Assembly (NCBI RefSeq): GCF_014898055.3 | Contig: NW_023604295.1 | Span: 93,139,591-93,203,590, forward strand | Length of the DNA stretch: 64,000 nt | DNA from: Talpa occidentalis | Lineage: Eukaryota; Chordata; Mammalia; Eulipotyphla; Talpidae | Reading direction: 5' to 3' | Shown here: piece by piece, positions 10,570 through 22,238 of the stretch | Layout of the letters: each line of letters begins with the position of its first letter | How positions within the stretch are numbered: position 1 is the first letter of the stretch | Translations under genes and position numbers: made by a program | The notes under the pieces: generated by a model | The model's input: the letters and a program-made list of their open reading frames with translations, nothing else | Databases searched by the model: none | Told to the model about the DNA's origin: nothing

Positions 10570-12560
10570 GAAAGAAGAAAAGAGGAAATGGACACAACAT
10601 GCAAAGAATTAGACCTTAAAGAGACCAAACATTTAGATAAAGTTGATTCATTCAGTATGATTGAAGAATGGAGATTAGGACCAAGACCAAGGACTAACTG
10701 AACAAAATAAAGTGTTTCAACCTATGTGTATAAGTTTGAACACTGCCATAGTAAGAATGAAAATACATTGAAGGGTTTTTTTTTTACAATTTTTTTTTTA
10801 CACTGAAGATGTTAAGCAAAGCAATAGAATAATCAGATTTTGGAAAGATTTCTAGCTGCAGTGTGGAGAAATGCAAGTTACAGACTTTGCTAAGTTCTAA
10901 TTTCACATTGTACTGGGGCTAGTGGGAAAACTTAAAAGATATTTCAAAAATAGAAAAATAATTTTGTGGTACTTATTGTTCAGGCAGGGAGAGTTAAAGA
11001 GTGCTAAGTCTCTCATATTATTCTCACATTACTGGCATGGACAGCTGGATGGGTAATAACCCTGTTCTCCTAAATACATACTCCAGAAAAAGCAAATTTT
11101 CCATGGTAGATTATAAATTCAGTTTCAGATTAATTGATCTGAATGTACCAATAAAATATAATTAGAAATGTCCAATAAGGATATGTGTACACAGGACTGG
11201 AGCTCAGAAAATAGATCTCAATTAGACATATAGATTCTGAAGTGTCAACATTCCTTCTCCTTTGAAGTTCTGGGCGTCATTAAGCCCTTTACAGAAATGT
11301 GGGATGAGAAGAGATTATAGCATTTGATATACACATAAAATTGCTTGCTCCTGTAAAGAGACTGTGAAGAAACAGCTGGGGCAACAGGCTAAATACGAGC
11401 AAGTATGTTGTCCTAGATATCCCAAAAAATGAGTGTATTAAAGAGTAAATGGTGAGCTGTGTTAAATGTCACCAATGGGTTCAAATTATGAAAACAGTAC
11501 ATAATACTTATCAAAAATACGCCTTTGGTGCCTTTGATAAAAGTTACAGAGAAATCATGGGAGTTGAGAAAATAGAGTCTGCAAGTACAGTATCTCTTTT
11601 ATGAGATTTTCTTTTGAAGAAGGGAGATAAAGATAAGTATAGATGAAAGAGAATATAAGACAAAATAACTCTCATTTTTAAAATAGAAAGACTTGAGGAT
11701 GTTTAAATTTGACAGATAAGGAGCAAGAGAGAGAACAAATTTGAAGCTACAAAGAGAGGGACCATAATCTATAGATCAGTGTCCCTCAGGAAGCAGTATG
11801 AAATGGGCCTACATAGATTAGATGGAGAGACTGGTCTAGAGAAGAAGGTGGAGTAATTCTTCTACCATAACAAAACAGAAGGTGGAATGAATGGTTCCAG
11901 GTATAGATTGGCATATCAAATGAATGGCAAGAGGCTGAGGAATCCATCAGATATTAGTTGATGGTAGCACATATGGACAAGGAGAGAAGTAAAGTTGGAG
12001 GAATAATAAAGAGAGAAAAAAATGAGTAAGGGGCAGGAATCAGAGATTCCAAAAAAAAATCTCAGAAAAAGAAGCTGGAAAATCTAAGTGAGAAAAATAA
12101 AAACAAGGAGGTTATAGTCACAGAATTGGATATTCAATTTAATATTTCTCAGGTGAGATTCTGCAGATGAAGGTAAAGAACAAGACATGCCTATGAGAGT
12201 GGACTCATGAATGACAGAGAGGTACAAGTCAATAACATCAAAGGAGAAGACCTGAGAATACAGATTTTTCAGATGTTTCATGTCATAGCGAGCAATGCCA
12301 CTCAATTGATATGAGGACTGCAATGCAGGAGCTCATGCACAGAAACTTAAGAATGGGTTTAAAGGGGAAGCATATGCTGTTTTGCGATTGGCAAAAGATC
12401 AAAGATATGAGCCTGACCTAGAGAGATGTCCAGCTGGACCTCAGTTGCAATAGTTGCCTGGTGAATAGAGTAACATCTCTGAAGCAATGAGTAATGGTCA
12501 CTTTGATTATGTAAGACTGAACTTATGAGAGCAAAGTCTCTTTCTGTTTTCATGTGAAAT
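10570..12560 (+). repeat. Ancient LINE-like 3'-region remains
   Basis: Scattered matches to the common ancient mammalian repeat text 'aagcaaagcaatagaataatcag...ttggaaagatttctagctgcagtgtggagaa' and 'gagatgtccagctggacctcag' run across this stretch in one order. I read it as a decayed LINE 3' region of L1ME-like age. The family name and exact ends are uncertain. Confidence 0.45.
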
Positions 12561-15331
12561 TATGGCAGCTTTTGGTGACTGGGAGATGTTCTGGAAGGAA
12601 TCAGTCACAATCTGTTTTGATTATGTAATCTGGATTTAACAAATTGAATTTCATCAGAAGGTGACCCAGTCAGCAAGCTCAAGGTGGAAAAGACTGAAAC
12701 CTAGAAGGTCATGCCCTAGTCTTTGGATGAAATGGGTTTCTAGATTAAAGGAAAATAAAATGGAATTACAACCAGAGTGTTAAGAATGTTCAACTTTTAC
12801 AAATCTAAATCATTCTAAAATATAATACATATGACTGCATATAAAAAGGATTTGAATAACTTGAGTTTGCACTAACACTAAATTAAAAGTCTTCACACTA
12901 TTTTAAAGAGTGAGAAGAATCATCAACATGAAGGATTCCCTTGTGACCTAGTCCAGTTCCGTGTATAAACTATAATCTGATGTCATTTTTTAGCCCTTTG
13001 GAATAAATCCATGAATTCCCCCTCTGCTGAAAAAAAAATTACAATAAGGTATTTGTTTTTAAAATATCCACTTCCAAAGCAAGTCAATACCACAAATATA
13101 ATTGAATCTTATTAACTTTTTTAAAAGTATTTGCAATATTTCCTTTCTATTGGATACGTTAAGATGCAGGGCAGAAATCCACCCCCTTGGTTTCTCAGAA
13201 GGGAAATCTGGTGCTAATATGACAAGGACAATTAAATTTGCTAAATGTGAAATAAAGACATTTTGTGTTCTCTCCACTTTTTTTTTTTTTTTTGCCCCTA
13301 CCAGCTATATCACACAAGAATTTGTTAAGTAGAACATTATGTGAACATAAGTTTGCACTTACAGCTTCTTTGTAAATTCTTAAGGTATAAACATTCTGCT
13401 TCTGACTCTGACTAAATTTACCAAACATTGAGAAAGTTATCACCATATCATTATTTTGAGATTTTTATCTCTACAGGCAAGAACATTGGTTTTACAAATT
13501 TACAATTTCTTTGCAGTCTAAAAATGGTCTTGTGGATACTTCGTTCAATTAAAAGATTTAATATCATGGTTTATGTATGTATAACTTTTTAAGGTATAAC
13601 TTGTTCAAGATTATATAAGGGTCTTTGATGTTACAAATTTAAACACCAACCCCAAATTTTGTAATCTTCAAATATGTAATCAACATGCATTTTCAATATC
13701 ATTTAGAGAGTTTGGAATCAAGATTTGTCTGGAACTGTAAGAATTAATAAAAATAGAGTTGTTAAATACTGCCTTTCTTCTTAAGGTTTGCCAATCACAA
13801 ATATGTAAAAGTGTGATAACTTCATACTTATCTTTGGATTATATATTTCCCACTTCAAACTCTAATTTTAAGAAATGTCTCTTATTTGAAAAGTCTTTAC
13901 AAGAGAACTTGCTCAAAAATCTTTTCACCCTTTGGAAGACCACAGTCATGGAAGAAATCTATATGGTCATAATATATATCCCAATCTGTGTACCCAGATT
14001 TCAAATTACAAACTACATAAGTTAGTTACAGGGTGTCCTGTAATTTTCCAAAGACAGTGGAGGTGATTCAAAGATACTCCATATTTAGTGTTCTCTATAC
14101 CCCAAGTGAATTCTGCAAGGAGTACAGAATTATCACATTTTATAGACACACCATTACTAGGGAAGTGTTTTCATCTCCTTCCTTCCCTCCACTCCTCCCT
14201 TCCCCTTCCATCTCCTCTCCTCCCCTTTTCTCTCTCTTTCTGACACATACACACACACACACACACACACACTGACACACACTCACTCACTCGTCAGTCT
14301 TTTCTACCTCCAATTGAAGAATAATTTTGTTATTTCTTCTTTCTCCAAATAAACCTATTTATGTTATTTGATATTACATGTTTGTATCTCAATATAAATT
14401 TGACTTTATAGATTAACTTTCTCAAGACTTTCACAATTTAGGCATGTTCTCCAGATTCCTATCTGCAGAGCTAATACAGTTTCACCTCTTATAGTGAATA
14501 TTTATAGTGAATATTTTCATTCATTATTATTAGCACAGCAAAAAAAATACAAATATAAATCTTGATTCTAACTTTCCTTATATGGGTTGTCCACCATCAT
14601 CAAATGACATCTTAGAATGTCAAATAACAGTTATTTATGTAAATAGCAGGAATTTAATGGATGGTTTTGTCTAAAGCTCTCATCTTTGAAGTAGAGAGTA
14701 GGGATCAATGGCTATATTTCCAACAGTTTTGCCATGAGAGATTCATGCTCAGTAACTGGTACCATTAGAATCACAACTGTTAATTTTAACATTTTCCCAA
14801 GGAAAACAGATATTCTAGAAAGATATGAAAGGTGTACCCTTTTAAGCAAGCATCTGATTCCAGGTATACTGGCTTGTTTAGTAAATTTGTTTTTTACTAT
14901 TTATTTATTCCATTACATATTGTTTACTTTTATAAACTATGATAACTTACATTGACTTCTAATTTACATAAACTCACTAAAGTCCATTTTTGTTTTCTAT
15001 TATTCTAGAATGTTTCAGTCCTAATCAACAATTGGGAACCAAGAGGTAATCAAAATCTTAACATTTCAAGCTAATAGCAAACCTTAGAAGTTTGACTATA
15101 GAATTGTAGCTATAGAGGGGGAGAGGGAGAAACACAGTAGGGAGGGAGAGAGTGTTGTTATGGGGATAGACTGTGGGTGTAGTAACAATGCCTGAAGGGA
15201 GAAGTCCTATACCTGTAAGACGCATATAATGATGTAAACTAACAATAACTTGATAAAAGAAATATACTCTTCTAATTTCTAGTGTTGTTTTTTAAAAAAG
15301 TGACCTAAATTTTAACCCTATAAAATATATT
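12560..15331. other. Unique AT-rich stretch
   Basis: No supported gene. It contains a T-run at 13281-13296, a CT-rich tract (about 14170-14240) and an (AC)n microsatellite. An open segment at 13774-13960 has a fair acceptor-like start but a poor donor, and I do not call it. Confidence 0.4.
14249..14272. repeat. (AC)12 microsatellite next to a CT-rich tract
   Basis: Perfect AC dinucleotides follow about 75 bases of almost pure pyrimidine (from 14170). Imperfect ACAC and ACTC repeats continue to about 14293. Confidence 0.95.
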
Positions 15332-15345
15332 AAAACATATACTGA

Positions 15346-15612
15346 GGGCCTCCCCGGTGGCGCAGCGGTTGAGTGCTGGGTTGCGATGCTGCCCACAGCC
15401 TCTGCAGTGCCGGTTCAATCCCCGGCTACTCCCTGGCCACCAGAGGAGGGTCCCACATGGCACGCAGACCTCTCCTGCCACCCGCTGCTTCCCTCAGCAA
15501 TGTACTTCAGTATGCCTGCTCTGCTCCCAGCTCTGGCTCTGGTGAATTCTCTCACCCTCCCAAGCTTCTGACTGTACCCAGTGCTTGTATAAATAAATAA
15601 AAATAAATCTTA
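15346..15612 (+). mobile_element. tRNA-derived SINE, young type
   Basis: Starts GGGCCTCCCCGGTGGCGCAG and ends in an AAATAAAT...CTT tail. Flanks AAAACATATACTGA (15332-15345) and AAAAAATATACTGA (15613-15626) form a 14-bp target duplication with one mismatch. Confidence 0.95.
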
Positions 15613-15626
15613 AAAAAATATACTGA

Positions 15627-16159
15627 AACAGCATTTGTATTCCTCAGTAATTTAATAATATCCACAATAAAAAATAATAAAATATGAATCAAAGCAACCC
15701 AACTCTTACAAATAGTAAATGGGTTTCCAGCAAGATTCAAAGAACATAATGTAGAGATTATTGTCCATCTTGATCATCCCCAACAATTTTATATTAAACA
15801 ATGGACCTTGATCAGTTTCCCCAGTTATTGTTCTATTATAAGTATAGTAGCCTATTGGAATATTTGCCCACATATCTTTTTTTTCTTAGGCTAACTTACT
15901 GATTTTATAGTTTCTTGGACAACTCAGTTTTCATGATATTTTCTGCCTATAAAAAAAATCTATGAGTTATACCATCTCAACTTAGTTATGTACTTCTTTC
16001 TGGTATGATTCTATTTGTATGTAAAATAGCATTTCCACTAGAGAGCTGCTTAGCTCAGGTCTTAGACTTCCGACAAAGCTACTCATACTTGCAAACATGT
16101 AATACAAACGGACCTCGATTTTCCTCTGACCTTCTTGAGTATGCTGAATACAGATGAGC
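15627..16159. other. Unique stretch
   Basis: No gene or repeat recognised. Confidence 0.4.
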
Positions 16160-16360
16160 AGCTGCACCTTCTAAGTCAGCTGTATAATCTGAGAAAGTTA
16201 CAAAATATCTCTGTGCCCCAATCTCATCTATTAAATGAAGGTAAAAATAAATGCCTAGACTACATGTGCATTGTAATATTAAACTAGTTCATATATATAA
16301 AAACTTTAGAGGAAATAGCCTGATAAATCATAAATACTCAATGAATATTAGCATGGTAAA
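16160..16360 (+). repeat. MIR fragment
   Basis: 'gctgtataatctgagaaagtta...tctctgtgccccaatctcatctattaaatgaagg...' followed by 'atactcaatgaatatta' matches the core and 3' part of MIR in sense orientation. Confidence 0.6.
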
Positions 16361-16481
16361 CATAAAATGGTATTATCCCTCTTTAGTCTTCCTCTACTTT
16401 CCTTCTCAAAGCTTGAAAGACTTCATAGTGCTAGTACTGAGGTCTTAGAGAGAAGGATGATGTACGGAGAGGAAAAGGAAA

Positions 16482-17057
16482 GGAAATTTTTTTTAAGATT
16501 TATTTATTTATTTATTTATTTAGAAGATTTATTTATTTATTTTTTATTTATTTATACAAACACTGGGTACAGTCAGAAGCGCGGGAGGGTGAGAGAATTC
16601 ACCAGAGCCAGAGCGGGGAGCAGAGCAGGCAGGACAGAAGCACACTGCTGAGGGGAGCAGCGGGTGGCAGGAGAAGTCTGAGCCATGTGGGACCCTCCTC
16701 CGGTGGCCTGGGAGCAGCCGGGGATTGAACAGGTGCTGCAGAGGCTGCGGGCAGCTTCGCAACCCAGCGCTCAACAGCTGCGCCTCCACCGGGGAGGCCC
16801 AAGATTTATTTATTTATGCATACAAGAGCTGGGATACAGGCCAGAGGTGAGAAGGGGGAGGGGGGAGAGGATTCACCAGAGACAGAGTGGGGACAGAACA
16901 GGCAGATTGACGGAAATACACTGCTTAGGGGAGCAGCAGGCAAATCAGGAGAGGTCTGCTTCGCCATGTGGGTTTCTCTCTGGCCAGGCCGGGGATCGAA
17001 CTCCTGCGGATAGCTTCATAGTGCGGTGCTTAAGCCCTTGTGCCACCAGAGAGGCCT
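16482..17057 (-). mobile_element. tRNA-derived SINE, old type, interrupted by a younger SINE
   Basis: The body is 16801-17057. Its T-rich (tail) end is at 16482-16518, separated by the inserted SINE. The outer target duplication GGAAAAGGAAA is at 16471-16481 and 17058-17068. Confidence 0.88.
16519..16800 (-). mobile_element. tRNA-derived SINE, young type, nested in an older SINE tail
   Basis: CpG-rich minus-strand copy ending in CACCGGGGAGGCCC. Both sides carry AAGATTTATTTATTTAT (16495 onward and 16801 onward), duplicated tail sequence of the SINE it entered. Confidence 0.92.
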
Positions 17058-17169
17058 GGAAAAGGAAACTTCTTATCGCACATACTCAAGGAGTGGGGGC
17101 TGAGCTCCTTCTTCATTTCTCCTCTTTTATAGCAATCCTGGCCCCTGATTCTCACTGTCTTCCTTCTTT

Positions 17170-17417
17170 AAAAAAAAAAAAAAAGATGTATTCATTTATG
17201 CATACAAGAGGCCAGGTACAGGCCAGAGGTATGGGAGACAACAGGATTCACCAGAGTAGGTCAGAACAAGCAGATTGACTGAAAAACACTGCTGAGGGGA
17301 GCAGCGGCAAGTTGAGCTATGTGGTAAGCTCCCTGGCAGGGATCTAACTCCTGCTGCAGTGGCTGCAGATTGCTTCAGAGTGCTGAGACTTAACCCCTTG
17401 CACCACCAAGGAGCCCC
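17170..17417 (-). mobile_element. tRNA-derived SINE, old type
   Basis: Reverse-complement copy with a T/A-rich tail at the left and GCACCACCAAGGAGCCCCC at the right. CTTCCTTCTT occurs on both flanks as a probable target duplication. Confidence 0.88.
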
Positions 17418-17433
17418 CTCACTTCCTTCTTTT

Positions 17434-18148
17434 CTTGCCTTGTATTAAACTTTCTATAAACTACGTGCTGACAATTGCAACTCAGGTATCCTGCCCTGCT
17501 CTCTCACAGGTCTGCTGGGCCTGTTGCCTCTCCTTCCTCACTACTAGTAGTGTTCCAAGTCAGACCAAAACTCAATGAGCAGTGATGAAAATGGAGGGTA
17601 TGAAGAGGTAAGAAAAGTGACCCACCCAGGCATTGTTCCAAGCTAAGTCCACCAGTCCCAGTCCCCTGGCTCTCATCCCTCTCAAATTCTCATAACAGCC
17701 CAAATTCTCTGATCCTTTCCAGAGCTCTTTGCTCTCATCCAGAAGCTTATTTTAGGAAAACTGAAATTTTTGGAAGCCTTTGTAAGCTCCAACAGTCAAA
17801 GTCAAAGGAAAGGGAGCCACCATCCTGCTTACAGTAAAGAAGAGAGAGAGTTGGGGTTTCATATTGGCACTTTCCATTTTTCTTTAAATGTGACTAATTG
17901 ATGCTTGGAACTTTATATTTATTAAAATTTTTCATTAAATATAAATATGTTATTAATTCTTGAATTACAAAGAGAATTGGCATTAGTTCACTTATACAAA
18001 ATTATTTCTAAGGGGGAAAATGCAGCTTTTTAAGAAAAAGAAAGAAGAGAGTCACCTGTTTAGTCACAGGTGGGCAGGAGTACTGCGGACTTTTTTATAA
18101 AGGGAAAAATGCATTCTAAACAACTGGAATGCAAATAAACTTTGATGC
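17434..18148. other. Unique stretch with one half of a dispersed duplication
   Basis: No gene recognised. Bases 18023-18103 recur at 18618-18698. Confidence 0.4.
18023..18103 (+). repeat. Dispersed direct duplication, copy 1
   Basis: About 80 bases (CAGCTTTTTAAGAAAAAG ... GTCACAGGTGGGCAGGAG ... ACTTTTTTATAA) recur in the same orientation 595 bases downstream with about ten differences. It does not match the SINE or LINE sequences in the window. Confidence 0.85.
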
Positions 18149-18163
18149 AAAGGCCATTTTTGA

Positions 18164-18423
18164 GGGCTTCCCTCATGGCACAAGGGGTTGTCTTACCATT
18201 ATAAAGCTATCCGTAGCCACTGCAGTACAAGTTTGATCCCCAACCAGAAAGCTGACCCCCATGGCACAGCAGAACCTCTCCTGTCATGCCTGTGCTCCCC
18301 TCAGCAGTGTATTTCAGTACATCTGCCTGTTCTGCTCCCCACTCTGTCTCTGGTGAATCCTCTCAGCCCCCTGCACCTCTGGCCTATACACCAGTTCTTA
18401 TATGCATAAATAAATCTTTTTAA
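18164..18423 (+). mobile_element. tRNA-derived SINE, old type
   Basis: Perfect 13-bp target duplication AAAGGCCATTTTT at 18149-18161 and 18424-18436. The head is GGGCTTCCCTCATGGCACAA and the tail is TATGCATAAATAAATC. Confidence 0.95.
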
Positions 18424-18617
18424 AAAGGCCATTTTTTTTAACTGTGAATTGTTTCTATGAACATAGCAGAGAAAATACTATAAACAAAAGCTTTTGAATT
18501 CATGTTGTTTTGTTTTCTGTTTTTATTTATATTTTTGTGTGGGATTCAAAGTGAACATACTAGCCTTTGAGTTCATCAAAAAATATATATTGATTTATTT
18601 TTTTAATTTTGAAAGGT

Positions 18618-18698
18618 CAGCTTTTTAAGAAAAAGGAATAAAAAGAGTCACCTGCATAGTCACAGGTGGGCAGGAGTGCTGTGGACTTTTTTATAAGG
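18618..18698 (+). repeat. Dispersed direct duplication, copy 2
   Basis: Partner of 18023-18103. The SINE at 18164-18423 lies between the two copies. Confidence 0.85.
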
Positions 18699-19000
18699 AA
18701 GCCAAATGGCCCATAGATAATCAGTCTAGATATGCATAAAATCAAAATTTTCCTCCTACTCCAAAGCTCCCTTTCTCCAGAAGTAACCAATGCTTCTCCT
18801 TTTCCAATTGAGTGACTTTTTTTGCACCACTGTCTATGATTTAGAGGTATGAAATGACACCATTAAGATATCTGTCACTATATCCCACCTACCACCAAGG
18901 CAGGGTAAGTTCTCCATCACTTTCCTCTCCCCATCCCCCTTCCTTTGGTAGCTTCAATTCTAGTTCAGACATTTAGGTTTTGTTAATTGGTTTGATTTTT

Positions 19001-19280
19001 TTTTAAGTTTTATCTTTTTTTTAATATTCATTTATTTATACAAGAACTGGGGTACAGGTCAGAGGTGAGGGAGGGTGAGATAATTCACCAGAGACAGAGC
19101 GGGGAGCAGAACAGGCAGATGGACCAAAGACACTGCTGGGGGGAGCAGTGGGTGAGGCAGGAGAGGTCTGCCCCGCCATGTGGGTTTCTTCCTGGCTGTC
19201 TGGGAATCAAACCCGTGCTACAGAGGCTGTGGACAGCTTCACAGCACAGTGTTCAGCCTGCTGTGCCACCGGGAAGGCCC
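19001..19280 (-). mobile_element. tRNA-derived SINE, intermediate type
   Basis: Reverse-complement copy ending in GCCACCGGGAAGGCCC. TGGTTTGATTTTT on the left (18988-19000) recurs at 19283 on the right as its target duplication, running into the T-rich tail of the next SINE. Confidence 0.9.
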
Positions 19281-19290
19281 ACTGGTTTGA

Positions 19291-19560
19291 TTTTTTTTTT
19301 AAGATTTATTTTTGATGCATACAAGAACCAGGGTACAGAGGTGTGGGGGATGGGGGTGAGAAGATTCACCAGATAGAGAGTGAGGAGCAGAACAGTTGGA
19401 TCTACTGAAATACACTGTTTGAGGGGAGCAGCGGGCAAGACAGGAGAGGTCTGCTGCGCCATGTGGGTCACCTCCCAGGCCAGGATCAAACTCATGCTGC
19501 AGTGGCTGCAGATAGCTTCATAGCAGTACATCTTAACCCCTTGTGCCATCAGGAAGGCCC
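19291..19560 (-). mobile_element. tRNA-derived SINE, old type
   Basis: Second minus-strand SINE immediately after the previous one: AAGATTTATTTTTGATGCAT at the left, GCCATCAGGAAGGCCCC at the right. Confidence 0.9.
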
Positions 19561-19969
19561 CTATCAGTTTAGTTTTATCCGACCCATTGTTTTGTTTCTG
19601 TATATTGCACTTACAAGTGGAATCATCTGGTATTGTCTTTCTTCTTCTGACTTATTTTGCTTAACATTATATACTCCCTTTCCATCCATGTAATTGCTAA
19701 TGACAAGATTTTATCCTTTTTTATAGCTGAATAGTATGTCATCATGCATATGTACCAGGTCTTAATTTACTCATCTCTCTTTGGGCACTTAGGTTGAATC
19801 AGCTTGGCTATTGTAAATAGTGCTGTTGTGAACCACAATTAGATATCACCTGATCACTGTGACAATGTCCCATACCAAAAAGGCCAGAAACAAGTGAGGA
19901 TGTTGAGAAAAAGTGACTCTCATACACCACTGGTGGGAATGTAGACTGGTTGAGACCCTATGGAAGACA

Positions 19970-20561
19970 GTACTCCTGCACTGCTGGTGGGAGTGCAAAC
20001 TGGTCCAACCATTATGGAGAGCTGTGTGGAGATTCCTCAACCTACTAAAGATAGAGCTTCCATATGATCCTGCAATTCCACTCCTAGGTATTTACCCAAA
20101 GGACACAGAAACATTAATTCAAAAGGTAACCTGAACCCCTATGTTTATAGCAGCACTATTTACAATAGCTAAGCTTTGGAAACAACCCAAATGCCCAAAA
20201 ATAGATGACTGGAACAAGATGTGGTACATATACAAAATGGAATATTACTCAGCAATCAAAAAAGATAAACACATGCAGTTTGCAGTAACATGGATGGAGC
20301 TGGAAGGAATCATGCTCAGTGAAATAAGCCAGAGAGAAAAAGAAAAATACCAGATGGTCTCACTCATAGCAGGAATCTAGAAAACTTAAATAAGGGACCA
20401 GGAAAAAGAATAACTATAAGAAAGAAAAAAATCAAAATCAACAAACAACTATAAATCAGAGACAAACTATGGGGGGGTGGGGAAAGAAGTGATTGGGGCC
20501 AAAATAATGGGGGTGAAATTGTATTGTATGGGGACTATAAAAAGAAAAAAAAAGAAAAAAA
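19970..20561 (+). mobile_element. Younger 5'-truncated LINE-1 inserted in the old LINE-1
   Basis: It begins inside ORF2 near the cysteine motif ([19 protein letters not shown], from about 19972) and runs to the ORF2 stop (20378-20380), a G-rich 3' UTR (GGGGGGGTGGGG near 20470) and an A/G-rich tail. Compared with the copy at 1404-2945, a TGC codon has become TGA (20132-20134) and one codon is missing near 20209. No clean target duplication is visible. Confidence 0.88.
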
Positions 20562-20826
20562 GGGCCTTCCCAGTGGCGCAGCGGTTGAGCGCTGGGTTGC
20601 GAAGCTACCCACAGCCTCTGCATCAGCAGTTCGATCCCCGGCCGCCGGGTGAGGGACCCACATGGCGTGCAGACCTCTCCTGTCGCCCCCTGCTCCCTTC
20701 AGCAGTGTACTTTGTCGGTCTGCCTGCTCTGTTCCCCACTCTGACTCTGGTGAATTCTCTCACCCTCCTGCACTTCTGACTGTACCCAGTGCTTGTATAA
20801 ATAAATAAATAAATCTTAAAAAACAA
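20562..20826 (+). mobile_element. tRNA-derived SINE, young type, in a LINE-1 tail
   Basis: GGGCCTTCCCAGTGGCGCAG starts directly after the A-rich tail of the LINE-1. The copy ends in AAATAAATAAATC-A(n). It is the third layer of this nest. Confidence 0.92.
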
Positions 20827-20965
20827 AGAAAAAAAAGAAATTTCTCAAAATATTAAAAATAGAGCTACCATATACTCCAGCAATCCCACGCCTACATATC
20901 TACTCAAAGAATGAAAAAACAGTAATTTGAAGGATATATGCTCTCCCATGTCCATTGCAGCTAAT

Positions 20966-21794
20966 ATTTTCTTTAATTAATACTCCTGTAGTGATTTTCA
21001 GAACAAACCCCCCTAGTAGTTTTATTCTTTCATAGAACCCAAAAATACACTTGTCACCAGTAGTTCCCAAAAGCGCCTTCAGAAAAAAACAATCTTTTCA
21101 AGTTAGTTTGTTTTTGTTTTTTTTTTAATCTCTTAATCATTACATCTCTGAGGGAAATACTGCCTACTATAAAGGTTTCTGTAAAAATATGGGCCTTGTT
21201 TGTGTCAGTTAAGGTTCTTGGCATTTTCTCTACATCCTGGTGCAGTCCTGTCCATGACCCAAATAATTGTCAAGCTTATCAGCAGTATGTTGCTGATCCA
21301 GCAAATCTCTTGATAATCTGTCCACAGTTGCCTTATAGATGCACTTTGAGAAAAAGGCCAACAACACATGGCAGTACATAAGGGCATTGGGGTACTTTAG
21401 AAAAACTGGAATGAAAAGAGTTCCCATTAGGGAACAGACATATTAAACACTATCTTGGTCCTAAACATGCCTTTGTATGACAATTTGTATAAGGTTAAGG
21501 CTGCTACTCTGCATTATCATTCTAGACAATGAAGGAGGGTGTTATTTACATGAATTGGTAAAAGATTATATTGTCATATCACAAACCAAGGGTCTAAATT
21601 AACTTCTAGCCATATGACCCAAAGAGTCTGCTGAAAGTAGAGGTTCAACCCAGTTCTTTCAGCCTCTATGGTTTATTTCTTAGTAATTGCCCATCTTTGT
21701 AAGCCAACCAAAAAGCCAATATTTTGCTAATATTTTTCCTGTCCTTCAGAAATGAAATTTTCTATATCTATTTATCCTATATATAAGTTTTAGG
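20966..21794. other. Unique stretch
   Basis: No repeat or gene recognised. Short open frames on both strands near 21200-21420 overlap each other and have no splice or start support. Confidence 0.35.
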
Positions 21795-22190
21795 TATCTT
21801 CTCAGTACTAGGTACTGTTCTAGGTACTCAGTATATATCACAACCCAACTAAAAAAGATTTCTGACCTCATGGAATCGGCATCCTGGTAGCAGAAGACAG
21901 GCAATAAATGATAAATGCAATACATAAGAAAATTCTATATTATGTTAGAAGCTGGCAAGTGTTATGGAAAAGATGAAAAATGTAAAGCAGGATAAGGGCT
22001 TAAGGAATGTTGGTGTAGGTTGCAATTTCATAAGGGTAGTGAGAATAGGTGTCAGTGAGAAAGCAACATATAAATAAATTGAATCTTGAAAGAGACTGGT
22101 CATGATTCAATCTTGATAGAGCAGAGAGGAAACATGATAACATCCTAAGGTATGTTTTCAGACATAACTTTGGACAATACACAGACTTAC
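21795..22190 (+). repeat. Ancient interspersed repeat, LINE-like
   Basis: 'agtactaggtactgttctaggtactcagtatatatcacaac' and 'aggcaataaatgataaatgcaatac' match a common ancient mammalian repeat ('...aggcactgttctaggcactggggatac...'). Related remains occur at 23505, 44383 and 56112. The family name is not asserted. Confidence 0.5.
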
Positions 22191-22238
22191 ACTTTTAAAA
22201 TGAGAGAAATGAAAAGTCTTCAGTATATCTATAATCTA

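Larger units (their letters stand above)
19561..20965 (-). mobile_element. Old LINE-1 with 5' inversion, interrupted by a younger LINE-1
   Basis: 19561-19834 reads LINE-1 ORF2 3' sequence on the minus strand ('ggctattgtaaatagtgctg' type text). From 19835 the element flips to plus ('gatatcacctgatcactg...' then 'ccactggtgggaatgtagac'), breaks at about 19970, and resumes near 20840 ('aaaatattaaaaatagagctacc') to about 20965. The plus part ends in the ORF2 region that directly precedes the start of the minus part, as twin priming predicts. The interruption is a younger LINE-1 with a SINE in its tail. Confidence 0.8.

Noticed and set aside
13774..13960. A possible plus-strand exon after a pyrimidine-rich acceptor.
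   Set aside because: The donor (ATATG|gtcata) is poor, and I found no phase-compatible partner.
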